From Allomuricauda sp. (GTDB lineage: Bacteria > Bacteroidota > Bacteroidia > Flavobacteriales > Flavobacteriaceae), in the NCBI GenBank assembly GCA_017795045.1, contig CP051244.1, positions 425,222-489,221 on the forward strand: a stretch of 64,000 nt of DNA, read 5' to 3'. How positions within the stretch are numbered: the stretch's first letter is position 1; each line of letters opens with the position of its first letter. Made by a program: the position numbers and the translations under genes. Below the pieces are notes generated by a model. The model did not search any database. It saw nothing but the letters and a program-made list of their open reading frames with translations, and was not told the DNA's origin. This document shows, in pieces, positions 27,627 through 36,327 of the stretch.

Positions 27627-28139
27627 ATGCACAAATACCATTCTTCCTCCAGCTATTTTATTTTTGAAGCAATCTTTGCTTCGATAGCATGCATGGGAAT
27701 TGGTTATACCATTTTCTCCACATCTGAATCAACATTTATTAAAACCATTACCGTTGGATTCTCATTATTGGCCATTGTACTAATTGTTCTGTATATCAGA
27801 AATATTGTTTTTGATATTTTTTTCAATGAAAATGAAATATTGATTGAATACCATTTGAAAAATCAAAAAATTAGATTGAACCATTCAGATTTGATTGGTA
27901 TTGAATACATTTCAGCCCATAAACAGCCAGCCATGAACAGAATCAAGTTTAAAACTGAATCAGGTCTTAAATCCATAAAATTTCAAACTGTTGCATTTGA
28001 CGATCAATTTGTTGAGTTTTTTAATTGGTTAAAGTCTAAAAATCCAAAAATCAAGATTTCTGTATTTCCTTCGGATCATTGTTTAAATGAAAAACTTTTT
28101 GGTCCCAAATACAGAAAATATGTTAAAGAAACACTTTGA
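27627..28139 (+). CDS. Small membrane protein with PH-like cytoplasmic part (unknown)
   Basis: 170 residues from the ATG at 27627; a TTG at 27594 would lengthen it by 11. Two hydrophobic segments (about 10-30 and 38-60) are followed by a soluble part of about 110 residues with beta-strand character (ENEILIEYHLKNQKIRLNHSDLIGIEYI) like the PH-type domains of small Bacteroidota membrane proteins. I do not recognise the family. Base and codon use is much richer in A+T than in the flanking asparaginase and polA genes, which hints at separate origin. Confidence 0.65.
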   Translation: MHKYHSSSSYFIFEAIFASIACMGIGYTIFSTSESTFIKTITVGFSLLAIVLIVLYIRNIVFDIFFNENEILIEYHLKNQKIRLNHSDLIGIEYISAHKQPAMNRIKFKTESGLKSIKFQTVAFDDQFVEFFNWLKSKNPKIKISVFPSDHCLNEKLFGPKYRKYVKETL

Positions 28140-28149
28140 TCAACTCTTG

Positions 28150-28289
28150 GCTCCTGATTCTTTGTTCTTGAACTTGAAACTTGAACTTGACCCTTGATAT
28201 TTTTAACCCACAATTCGTACTTTTAAAAACTGCCTATTGCTCATTGATAATTGCTTACTGAACATTGTTAATTGACCATTGAAAATAAT
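28150..28289. repeat. Degenerate short tandem repeats upstream of polA
   Basis: The first part is built of CTTGAA/ACTTGAAC units, the second of ATTGnTnATTGnnnATTG units (28235-28280). Such decaying short repeats are common in flavobacterial spacers and vary between strains. No gene or hairpin is seen in it. Confidence 0.6.
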
Positions 28290-31124
28290 ATGTCCGAACA
28301 AAAACGACTTTTTCTACTTGACGCCTACGCCCTGATTTTTAGGGGTTATTACGCCCTCATCAAAAACCCACGGATCAATTCCAAGGGGATGGACACCTCG
28401 GCCATCATGGGGTTTGTGAACTCTCTTTTTGATGTGATCAAACGCGAACAGCCCGATCATTTGGCCGTTGCCTTTGACAAAGGTGGCAGTGTGGAGCGTA
28501 CCGAACTTTTTGAGGATTACAAGGCCAACCGGGACGAGACCCCGGACGCCATCCGCATTGCGGTGCCCTATATCCAGGATATCCTCAAAGCTATGAAAAT
28601 TCCCATTGTGGAGTTGGAAGGGTATGAGGCCGATGACCTTATCGGGACGATAGCCAAACAGGCCGAAAAAGAAAATTACAAGGTCTTTATGGTGACCCCG
28701 GATAAGGATTTTGGGCAATTGGTGAGCGAGAACATTTTTATGTACCGCCCGGCGAGAATGGGCAACGGCATAGAAATCTGGGGCATTCCCGAAGTGCAGA
28801 AACGCTTCGGCGTGAAACGTCCGGAACAGGTGATCGATTATTTGGGGATGATGGGTGATGCCAGTGACAATATTCCCGGACTGCCCGGTGTGGGCGACAA
28901 GACCGCTAAAAAATTCTTGGAGCAGTTCGATTCTTTGGAAGGACTGCTGAGCAATACGGACCAGCTCAAGGGAAAAATGAAGGAAAAAGTGGAGGAAAAC
29001 GCCGAGCTCGGCCGTTTGTCCCGCCAATTGGCCGAAATCAAAATTGATTGCGATGTGCAGTTCCATGCCGAGGATTACGAAATGTGTCCGCCCGATTCCG
29101 AAAAAGTACAGGAAATCTTCGAGGAGCTTGAGTTCCGTAGGTTGAAGGAACAGTTCATTAAAATATTTTCGGGGGAGGTTGAGCCCAGCGCTCCCGTGAC
29201 CAGTACCGAAACCGCCAAACAGGAGGCCAAAGTGGCCGGAAGCGGTCAATTTACCCTTTTTGGGGGCGATCCCGCCGAGGCTGCGGCCACCATCAAGGAC
29301 CATAGCGGCCGAAAGACCGTGGCCGATGTACCCCATTTTTATCAGACCGTGCAACATGGATTGGGCATGGAGCTGTTCTTGGAAATGCTCCTGAAACAGC
29401 CCACCGTCTGTTTTGATACGGAGACCACCTCCATCAACCCCTTGGAGGCCGAACTGGTGGGGATTGCCTTTAGCTGGTCGCCCGGCAAGGGATTTTACGT
29501 CCCCTTTCCCGAAGGGAAAAACGATGCCATGCCCCTCATTGAAAAATTGCGCCCCTTCTTTGAATCGGAAAAGATCGAAAAGGTGGGGCAAAACCTCAAG
29601 TACGACATCAAGGTGATGCAAAACTACGGCGTGGAGGTCAAGGGCAAGCTGTTCGATACCATGCTGGCCCACTACCTCATCAACCCCGATATGCGCCACA
29701 ATATGGACGTACTGGCAGAGACCTACCTCAACTACACCCCGGTTTCCATTACCGAGCTCATCGGAAAAAAGGGCAAGAACCAGCTCAGCATGCGACAGGT
29801 GCCTTTGGAAAAACAAACGGAATACGCTGTGGAGGATGCCGACATCACCTTTCAATTGGGGCTGCACTTTGCCCCAGAACTGAAAGAAGCCCATACGGAC
29901 AAACTGTTCGAAGACATTGAAGTGCCCCTGCTCCGGGTATTGGCCGATATGGAACGGGAAGGCATCAATCTGGATGAGGACTACCTAAAAGACCTCTCCA
30001 CTGCCCTCGAAACGGACATTGCTGACTTGGAAAAGAACATCTACGAGCAGGCCGGGGAGCAATTCAACATTGCCTCTCCCAAACAGTTGGGCGACATCCT
30101 TTTTGACAAGCTAAAACTGGTGGACAAGCCCAAAAAGACCAAAACGGGACAGTACTCCACCGCAGAGGACGTGCTCTCCTATCTGGCCAAGGACCATGAG
30201 ATTATCCAAAATGTGTTGGACTACCGCGGACTGGCCAAACTCAAAAGTACTTATGTGGACGCCCTGCCCAACGAGGTACAGAAAGAAACGGGCCGGGTAC
30301 ACACGGACTATATGCAGACCGTGGCCGCCACAGGACGTTTGAGCAGCAACAACCCCAACCTGCAGAACATCCCCATCCGTACCGAACGGGGAAGGCAGGT
30401 GCGCAAGGCCTTTATCCCACGGGATGAAAACTATGTTTTGTTGGCTGCGGATTATTCCCAGATAGAATTGCGCATTATTGCGGCATTGAGCGAGGAGGAC
30501 ACCATGATCTCCGCTTTTAAACATGGGGAGGACATCCACGCCTCCACGGCCTCCAAGGTATTCAATGTGCCGATTGATGAGGTGACCCGTGAACAGCGTA
30601 GCAATGCCAAAACGGTGAACTTTGGGATCATTTATGGGGTATCGGCCTTTGGGTTGAGCAACCAAACGGACCTGAGCCGTACCGAGGCCAAGGACCTCAT
30701 AGACACCTATTACAAGACCTATCCCAAACTGCGCAACTACATCAGTGAGCAGATAGATTTTGCCCGGGACCATGGCTATGTGCAGACCATTTTGGGCCGA
30801 AGACGCTATTTGAAGGACATCAACGCCGGCAACCAAGTGGTGCGGGGCGCCGCGGAACGAAACGCCGTGAATGCGCCTATTCAGGGGAGTGCGGCGGACA
30901 TCATCAAGATTGCCATGATCAACATCCACAAAAAGCTTTCCGAAGGAAAGTACAAGACCAAGATGCTGTTGCAGGTGCATGATGAATTGGTGTTCGATTG
31001 CTACAAGCCCGAGCTGGAGGAGATGAAAAAACTCATTAAGGCCGAAATGGAAAACGCCTATAAACTCTCCGTGCCCTTGGATGTGGAAGTGGGTGTTGGC
31101 GAGAACTGGCTGGAGGCGCATTGA
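28290..31124 (+). CDS. polA: DNA polymerase I
   Basis: 944 residues from the ATG at 28290 (MSEQKRLFLLDAYALIFRGYYAL). The 5'-3' exonuclease domain (1-300) has EGYEADDLIGT and DASDNIPGLPGVGDKTA. The 3'-5' proofreading domain (about 340-540) keeps its acidic residues: FDTETTSINP, NLKYDIKVM and YAVEDADITFQ. The polymerase domain (550-944) has DYSQIELRIIAAL, RSNAKTVNFGIIYGVSAFGL and LLQVHDELVFD. All three activities should be intact. It repairs gaps and removes RNA primers. Confidence 0.98.
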   Translation: MSEQKRLFLLDAYALIFRGYYALIKNPRINSKGMDTSAIMGFVNSLFDVIKREQPDHLAVAFDKGGSVERTELFEDYKANRDETPDAIRIAVPYIQDILKAMKIPIVELEGYEADDLIGTIAKQAEKENYKVFMVTPDKDFGQLVSENIFMYRPARMGNGIEIWGIPEVQKRFGVKRPEQVIDYLGMMGDASDNIPGLPGVGDKTAKKFLEQFDSLEGLLSNTDQLKGKMKEKVEENAELGRLSRQLAEIKIDCDVQFHAEDYEMCPPDSEKVQEIFEELEFRRLKEQFIKIFSGEVEPSAPVTSTETAKQEAKVAGSGQFTLFGGDPAEAAATIKDHSGRKTVADVPHFYQTVQHGLGMELFLEMLLKQPTVCFDTETTSINPLEAELVGIAFSWSPGKGFYVPFPEGKNDAMPLIEKLRPFFESEKIEKVGQNLKYDIKVMQNYGVEVKGKLFDTMLAHYLINPDMRHNMDVLAETYLNYTPVSITELIGKKGKNQLSMRQVPLEKQTEYAVEDADITFQLGLHFAPELKEAHTDKLFEDIEVPLLRVLADMEREGINLDEDYLKDLSTALETDIADLEKNIYEQAGEQFNIASPKQLGDILFDKLKLVDKPKKTKTGQYSTAEDVLSYLAKDHEIIQNVLDYRGLAKLKSTYVDALPNEVQKETGRVHTDYMQTVAATGRLSSNNPNLQNIPIRTERGRQVRKAFIPRDENYVLLAADYSQIELRIIAALSEEDTMISAFKHGEDIHASTASKVFNVPIDEVTREQRSNAKTVNFGIIYGVSAFGLSNQTDLSRTEAKDLIDTYYKTYPKLRNYISEQIDFARDHGYVQTILGRRRYLKDINAGNQVVRGAAERNAVNAPIQGSAADIIKIAMINIHKKLSEGKYKTKMLLQVHDELVFDCYKPELEEMKKLIKAEMENAYKLSVPLDVEVGVGENWLEAH

Positions 31125-31157
31125 TTTATAATAATTTGTATATTGGGTCTTAGTTGT

Positions 31158-31210
31158 CAATTATAACCTCATGGCAATCAGCTCCAAAAATTATTATTTT
31201 GCAATTATAA
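31158..31210. promoter_or_regulatory. Direct repeat in front of the IrrE-type regulator gene
   Basis: CAATTATAA occurs at 31158-31166 and again at 31202-31210, the second copy ending three bases before the ATG at 31214. The copies could be operator half-sites for the helix-turn-helix protein encoded directly downstream. Chance is possible in A+T-rich DNA. Confidence 0.35.
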
Positions 31211-31213
31211 GCA

Positions 31214-32389
31214 ATGGTAGAAAAAGCATTTATAACGGCTGATGTTTTAGTATGGGCTAGAGAGTCTGCAAAAATCTCTGTGGAAAATGCTGCCAAAAAA
31301 TCTTCCGTATCGCCTGAAAGATACTTGACATGGGAAAAAGGAAATGATTTCCCTACCATAAGACAAGCAAAAATCTTAGCAAAGTATTTTAGAAGGCCAT
31401 TTTCTCTTTTATTCCTACCAGAAGTTCCTAAAGATTTCCATCCTTTGGAAGATTATCGCAGAAATGATTCCCTAGAACTGGATACGGCATCCTTGTTCAT
31501 TATTCGAGATATCCAAGAAAAACAGAGTTGGATCAGTGAGCTATACGAGGAAATTGGAGAAGAAACTCTACCCTTTGTGGGTAAATATACAATGAACGAT
31601 AACCCTGAAGTTATTGCACAAAACATCCTGAACACTCTCAAGATCAATCCTGCCAACTATCAAAAAACACCTATAAATGAATGGATTGAGAAAGCAGAAA
31701 TGGCAGGAATATTTGTTTCCCGTGCAGGTTACCTTCATTCAAAATTAACACTGAACAATGACTTAATACAAGGATTTGCAATTGCAGACAAGTTTGCTCC
31801 TTTTGTTTTTGTCAACTCAAAAAATAATTGGAAGGCTCCTCAGCTTTTTACTTTAGTCCATGAATTAGCACATATATGGATAGCGAAATCAGGAATATCC
31901 AATGAGACTGATATGGATTTCACGGACAAACCAAAATCAAAATTCCATCCTGTGGAATTATTCTGCAATCAAGTTGCAGCCAGTGCTTTAATGCCTAGAG
32001 AAATTGTCATGCATTTAGGCAAAGATACTTTCGAGTCTCAAAATAAAGTCTTCAAACAGGCAAAAGAACTTGGTATCAGCTCTTTTGCTCTTTTGGTCAG
32101 AGCTTTGAACTTAAATTTGATCTCCAGTACAGAATATCAAGAGTTAAAATTGGATGCCCAAAAGGAATTTGAAAAATTTTTAGAGAAGGAGAGGATCAAA
32201 AAAGAAAAACAAAAAGAAAGAAAAGGTGGGCCAGACACTTATTTACTTCGTTTAGCGAAAAACAGTAAATTATTCACTAGAATCGTTATGGACACTTTCA
32301 ACAATGGCTCTTTGCAACCTTCGATTGCGAGCAATCTTCTAAACACACAAACAAACAAATTCTCAAAATTTGAAAAACTGCTTACGTGA
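31214..32389 (+). CDS. XRE-type HTH plus ImmA/IrrE metallopeptidase
   Basis: 391 residues. An XRE helix-turn-helix lies at about 10-60 (ENAAKKSSVSPERYLTWEKG), followed by the linker typical of COG2856 proteins (FRRPFSLLFLPEVP). The ImmA/IrrE zinc-peptidase domain has HELAH at about 215-219 and a further acidic ligand in HPVELFCNQVAASALMP. The C-terminal Lys/Glu-rich region (about 315-345) looks helical. Proteins of this type cleave or derepress partner repressors and often pair with toxins. Its stop codon overlaps the start of the PIN gene by one base. A+T-rich compared with polA and the JAB gene on either side. Confidence 0.9.
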   Translation: MVEKAFITADVLVWARESAKISVENAAKKSSVSPERYLTWEKGNDFPTIRQAKILAKYFRRPFSLLFLPEVPKDFHPLEDYRRNDSLELDTASLFIIRDIQEKQSWISELYEEIGEETLPFVGKYTMNDNPEVIAQNILNTLKINPANYQKTPINEWIEKAEMAGIFVSRAGYLHSKLTLNNDLIQGFAIADKFAPFVFVNSKNNWKAPQLFTLVHELAHIWIAKSGISNETDMDFTDKPKSKFHPVELFCNQVAASALMPREIVMHLGKDTFESQNKVFKQAKELGISSFALLVRALNLNLISSTEYQELKLDAQKEFEKFLEKERIKKEKQKERKGGPDTYLLRLAKNSKLFTRIVMDTFNNGSLQPSIASNLLNTQTNKFSKFEKLLT

Positions 32390-32898
32390 TGTTCGAAAAC
32401 GAGAAAGCGGTATATTGTATAGATGCCAACATTCTTATTCAGGCATGGCAGAAATATTACTCTCCAGAAATTTGTCCATCCTATTGGGATGTACTTAACG
32501 AGCTAGGACGAAGAGGTATAATTTTCATCCCCGAACTAGTTTATGAAGAAATCAAAAAAGGAGAAGACAATCTCTTTGAATGGCTCAAAAAGAGTGACAT
32601 TCCTATCAAAAAAATTGATGGCCAAGTCACCCATTGCCTTAAACAAATTTATGAGTCGAACCCGAAACATAAATTCTTGGTATCCAGCAATAGAATTCAC
32701 TCTTTAGCCGACCCTTGGGTAATTGCACACGCAATCAAAGAAAAAGCCATTGTGGTCACTAAGGAGACAAAGGACTTCTTTAAAAAGCAAACGAAGATCA
32801 AAATCCCTGACGTTTGCGAAAACATGAAGGTTGATTGGATTGACGATTTCGAGTTCATAAAGAAAATGAACATAAGATTTATTTGTCAATCTGGATAA
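32389..32898 (+). CDS. DUF4411 family PIN-domain protein (putative RNase toxin)
   Basis: 169 residues from the ATG at 32389; a GTG at 32386 is the only earlier start. The PIN-fold acidic residues are seen in CIDANILIQAW, in the Glu of VYEEIKKG, and in SLADPWVIAHA, followed by AIVVTKE. DUF4411 proteins are PIN-like predicted ribonucleases usually encoded directly after XRE-COG2856 genes, as here, where the genes overlap by one base. A type II toxin-antitoxin-like pair is the likely function. No experimental support can be drawn from the sequence alone. Confidence 0.85.
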   Translation: MFENEKAVYCIDANILIQAWQKYYSPEICPSYWDVLNELGRRGIIFIPELVYEEIKKGEDNLFEWLKKSDIPIKKIDGQVTHCLKQIYESNPKHKFLVSSNRIHSLADPWVIAHAIKEKAIVVTKETKDFFKKQTKIKIPDVCENMKVDWIDDFEFIKKMNIRFICQSG

Positions 32899-32949
32899 AA
32901 CACAAATCTTCCCCCAAACCCAAATCCTACAAAATGCTATCTTTAGAAC

Positions 32950-33573
32950 ATGGACATTAAACTCCCCAAAGCCGAAAAGATCAAAATCCTCAACGCTTTC
33001 GATATTTATGGTATCATGCAGCGCATTCTGTTGCGTGAGGACAAGATAGACCAGGACCGCGAGCACTTTTGGGTCATCGGGCTGGCCAACAACAACCGCA
33101 TCCTCTTTATAGAGCTGATCAGTCTGGGCACGGTGAACCGCGCCCTGGCCGAACCCATGGAGGTCTTTAGCCTGGCGCTCCAGAAAAGGGCCGTAAAGAT
33201 CGTCCTGTGCCACAACCACCCTTCGGGCGAGCTGGTGCCCACCGAGGTGGACAAGGACATCACCGACCGCCTTATACAAGTGGGCATTATTGTGAACACC
33301 GAGGTGCTGGACCATTTGATCATTACCACCGAGAGCTACGTGAGTTTTAAGAACATGGGGCTTATGGAAGAACTGGCCGAAAGCACCCAGTACGTGCCCA
33401 ACTACGTGCTCAAGGAACGCTACAAAAAAGAGGCCGCCGCCATGGCCCAACGAAAGGAAAAATTGGAAATCGCCCGGCAGATGAAGGCAAAGGGCATGGA
33501 CGTGGAGACCATTTCCGAAATCACCGGCCTTACCGTGGAAGAAGTGAAAAAGTTAAGGGGGAAGCGGAAATAA
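32950..33573 (+). CDS. RadC-type JAB/MPN domain protein with HTH-like tail
   Basis: 207 residues. The JAB domain (about 15-135) has the metal-site pattern CHNHPSGELVPTEVDKD and a possible catalytic Glu in LFIELISLG. The N-terminal HhH region of classical RadC is missing. The last 60 residues are a charged helix followed by MKAKGMDVETISEITGLTVEEVKKL, an HTH-like tail that I know from the C-termini of Rpn-family PD-(D/E)XK proteins. The family's molecular role is unsettled. Codon use returns to the G+C-richer style of polA. Confidence 0.87.
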   Translation: MDIKLPKAEKIKILNAFDIYGIMQRILLREDKIDQDREHFWVIGLANNNRILFIELISLGTVNRALAEPMEVFSLALQKRAVKIVLCHNHPSGELVPTEVDKDITDRLIQVGIIVNTEVLDHLIITTESYVSFKNMGLMEELAESTQYVPNYVLKERYKKEAAAMAQRKEKLEIARQMKAKGMDVETISEITGLTVEEVKKLRGKRK

Positions 33574-33637
33574 ATCCAAAATGGTTATCTTGAAGGCTTT
33601 TGTCCATTAAAACAAAAACTGTTCAACCTTAGCCTAC

Positions 33638-35134
33638 ATGAAGCCGATTATCCTCACCTTCCTTATTGCCTTTACTTTTTTTTCCTGTTCCAAAGACAGT
33701 TCCGATCCCATAGAAAACGAGACCCCGGTTGCCCTGCCCACGCTCACTACTTCAACGGTCTCGGAAATTGATGGGGAAACCGCCAGCAGTGGGGGCAATG
33801 TCACCGACGATGGTGGTGCCACGATTACGGCAAGGGGCGTTTGCTGGAGTACTTCGGCCAACCCGACCATAACGGACAGCAAGACCTCCAATGGCACTGG
33901 CACAGGTAGCTTTACAAGCTCTTTGACCAATTTGTCACCAAACACCGAATACCACCTAAGGGCGTATGCCACCAACAACAAGGGAACCGCATATGGCAAC
34001 GAAGTGATCTTCACCACCGAAAAAGCTCCTTCCTTGGTTTATGAAGGGGATATCTATTTAAGCACCCAACAACAAGTCAATGATTTTGGAGATCAGGGCT
34101 ACACAAGAGTTGCCGGTCATTTTGGAATTATTGCCCAAGAGAACAGTATATACAGTTTGGAGCCTTTAAAAAATCTGGAAACCGTAGATCAGAATTTCTA
34201 TGTAAGAAGCGTATTTACCCTGACCAGTCTTGATGGCTTGGAGAATCTGACCAATATAGGAGGGAGCATTGAAATTCAATACAATACTGACTTGGCCGAC
34301 CTAAAAGCTCTCCAAGGCATTCAAGAAATCGGAGGTTACTTGAGCATTGCTTCAAACCCTAAATTGAAGAACTTGGATGGGTTTGAAAATCTCACCACAA
34401 TTGGTGGTTATTTGGCCGTTGATTTTAACGACATTCTAGAAAATATTGATGGGTTAAGCAGCTTGACATCCACTGGTTATGGACTTTATATTATTTCCAA
34501 TCCTTTACTACAGAATATCAACGGACTTTCCAATCTGACTACGATAGGTTTAAACTTGACCATATACCTTAATCCGTCCTTGACCAATCTTGATGGATTG
34601 AGCAACCTCTCGACCGTTGGCACATTGGTTAGGATAAGCTCGAATGACATCCTTACAAGTATTGAGGGGCTCAACAAACTTGAGATAATCAATGGGGGAT
34701 TGTTAATTTTCGAGAATCCATTATTGACCAGCTTGGAAGGGCTTAATAACGTTGTACAAATTGATGAGCAAGTAATGATTAACGATAATTCTTCATTGAG
34801 TGATCTCAGTGGGCTCAACAACCTTGAACAGATCATCGGCTCCCTAGTGATTTCCAGAAATTCTGCATTGACCAGCGTCGATGGACTCGAGAATATTGTG
34901 AGAATTGAAGCCGGATTAAGGATTGATGGCAATGACTCCTTGGCTAATTTGGATGGATTAAGTTCTTTAACCACCCTTAATGAGTCACTAACAATAGATG
35001 GAAACTCCACCCTAACCGATCTATGCGGAATTAAACCAATGATGGACAATGACTTTCCGGGTATTTATAGTATACAGTTTAATGCTTTCAACCCTAGCCC
35101 ACAAGACCTAATTGATGGCAATTGTAGTCAGTAA
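33638..35134 (+). CDS. Lipoprotein with FN3-like and receptor-L-type repeat domains
   Basis: 498 residues. Lipobox TFFSCSKD at about 15-21. Residues 35-130 form an FN3-like domain (GVCWSTSANPTITDSKT, then YHLRAYATNNKGTAYG), common in Bacteroidota surface proteins. From about 140 to 480 there are ten or so repeats of about 24 residues with the pattern LxNLDGLxNLTTIGGxLxIxxNPxL, the receptor-L/ECM33-type beta-helix. It ends with NPSPQDLIDGNCSQ and shows no type IX sorting domain. Probably displayed on the cell surface; ligand unknown. Confidence 0.88.
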   Translation: MKPIILTFLIAFTFFSCSKDSSDPIENETPVALPTLTTSTVSEIDGETASSGGNVTDDGGATITARGVCWSTSANPTITDSKTSNGTGTGSFTSSLTNLSPNTEYHLRAYATNNKGTAYGNEVIFTTEKAPSLVYEGDIYLSTQQQVNDFGDQGYTRVAGHFGIIAQENSIYSLEPLKNLETVDQNFYVRSVFTLTSLDGLENLTNIGGSIEIQYNTDLADLKALQGIQEIGGYLSIASNPKLKNLDGFENLTTIGGYLAVDFNDILENIDGLSSLTSTGYGLYIISNPLLQNINGLSNLTTIGLNLTIYLNPSLTNLDGLSNLSTVGTLVRISSNDILTSIEGLNKLEIINGGLLIFENPLLTSLEGLNNVVQIDEQVMINDNSSLSDLSGLNNLEQIIGSLVISRNSALTSVDGLENIVRIEAGLRIDGNDSLANLDGLSSLTTLNESLTIDGNSTLTDLCGIKPMMDNDFPGIYSIQFNAFNPSPQDLIDGNCSQ

Positions 35135-35197
35135 GATGGATTCCTCAGCAACATTACCTGACAGCAATGAAATTTGACCCTAGCTGTTGGCTGATAT

Positions 35198-35506
35198 ATG
35201 GACATTAAAGACAACCTTCCCACCATGGAAACACAAAACATTGAACTCCTCTATTTTACCGGCAAAACCTGTGGGGTCTGCAAAGTGCTAAAACCAAAGT
35301 TGTTGGAAGCCGTTCAAGAAAATTTTCCCAAGGTGGCCATTCGTGTGGTGGATGTAGAGGAGGAAGTGGAGTTTACCGGGCAATCCATGGTCTTCACCCT
35401 CCCGGTCGTAATTCTCAAGGCAGACAGCAAAGAAATGTACCGCTTTGCCCGCAGCTTTTCAGCGTATGAAGTCTTGCAAAAACTCAAGCGCCTGAGTGGG
35501 GAATAG
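35198..35506 (+). CDS. Small thioredoxin-family protein
   Basis: 102 residues, or 93 if the ATG at 35225 (METQNIELLYF) is used. The thioredoxin active site is present as TGKTCGVCKVL, and the cis-Pro as FTLPVVILKA. No signal peptide, so a cytoplasmic thiol-disulphide protein. It stands alone between the repeat lipoprotein and the SET gene. The electron donor and target are unknown. Confidence 0.88.
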   Translation: MDIKDNLPTMETQNIELLYFTGKTCGVCKVLKPKLLEAVQENFPKVAIRVVDVEEEVEFTGQSMVFTLPVVILKADSKEMYRFARSFSAYEVLQKLKRLSGE

Positions 35507-35605
35507 GATTTTTTACCCTAAAAAAATCACACAGTCACACCCCTAAAATTTCCATCAACGGATTGAACAATTTTATACCTTCAACTAAAAATTCAAGGAT
35601 ATAAA

Positions 35606-36199
35606 ATGATTCATCCAGATACAGAATTAAAGTTTATCAGCAATGAGATCGGCTATGGCGTAGTGGCCACCAAGTTCATCCCTGCGGGCACCATCACATG
35701 GGTCTTGGACTGCTTGGACCGCGAGTTCACCCCTTTGGAGCTCCAACAAATGGACCCCATTTACCAAAACATCTTGGACACCTACACCTTTCGCAACAAC
35801 AAGGGCAATTACATCCTCTGTTGGGACAACGGGCGGTACGTGAACCACAGTTTTAACTCCAATTGCCTGACCACGGCCTACGATTTTGAGATCGCCATCC
35901 GAGACATACAACCCAGGGAACAACTGACGGATGACTATGGCTACCTTAACATTCCCCTGCCCTTTAGGGCAGCCGATGAGGGCACCCGCCGCAAGATCGT
36001 GTACCCGGACGACCTGAGGAAATACTACAAGGTGTGGGACAAAAAAATTGAAAAGGTGTTCGGACACATCACCAAACGGCAACAACCCCTTCGCCCCTTG
36101 CTCCCCGAAGCACTGTGGGACAGAATTGAGGGCATTGTGGCCGGCAAGGAGGAACTGGAGTCCATCCTTTCCAATTTTTACAATGGGGAAAGTGTATAA
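35606..36199 (+). CDS. SET domain-containing protein
   Basis: 197 residues. SET-domain landmarks are the opening VVATKFIPAGTITWVLD, the AdoMet-binding pattern GRYVNHSFNSNC, and DDYGYLN near the end of the fold (about residue 115). The C-terminal 70 residues are charged and helical. SET domains transfer methyl groups from AdoMet to protein lysines; bacterial members are mostly unstudied. No histone-like gene or other obvious target is next to it. Confidence 0.85.
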   Translation: MIHPDTELKFISNEIGYGVVATKFIPAGTITWVLDCLDREFTPLELQQMDPIYQNILDTYTFRNNKGNYILCWDNGRYVNHSFNSNCLTTAYDFEIAIRDIQPREQLTDDYGYLNIPLPFRAADEGTRRKIVYPDDLRKYYKVWDKKIEKVFGHITKRQQPLRPLLPEALWDRIEGIVAGKEELESILSNFYNGESV

Positions 36200-36295
36200 A
36201 CCACTTGTTTTGATCATGCAATAGTGTTTTGTACAATCCATCCCCAAAAAACAACAGTTGGGGTATTTACATTCCATAAACATGGTGGTCGGTTT

Positions 36296-36303
36296 TAGTT
36301 TTG
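36296..36303 (+). promoter_or_regulatory. Possible -7 box of the DUF2306 gene
   Basis: TAGTTTTG fits TAnnTTTG and lies 24 bases before the ATG at 36328. No convincing -33 element. Confidence 0.35.
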
Positions 36304-36327
36304 GATCATAACACTAAATCAACCAAC

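Noticed and set aside
28314..29894. Minus-strand open frame of 526 codons
   Set aside because: It is the shadow of polA, which has complete domain motifs on the plus strand; the antisense product has no recognisable domain.
30111..31160. Minus-strand open frame of 349 codons
   Set aside because: Antisense to the polymerase domain of polA; no family features.
34200..35060. Periodic sequence considered as a DNA repeat array
   Set aside because: It encodes receptor-L-type protein repeats; periodicity is at the protein level.
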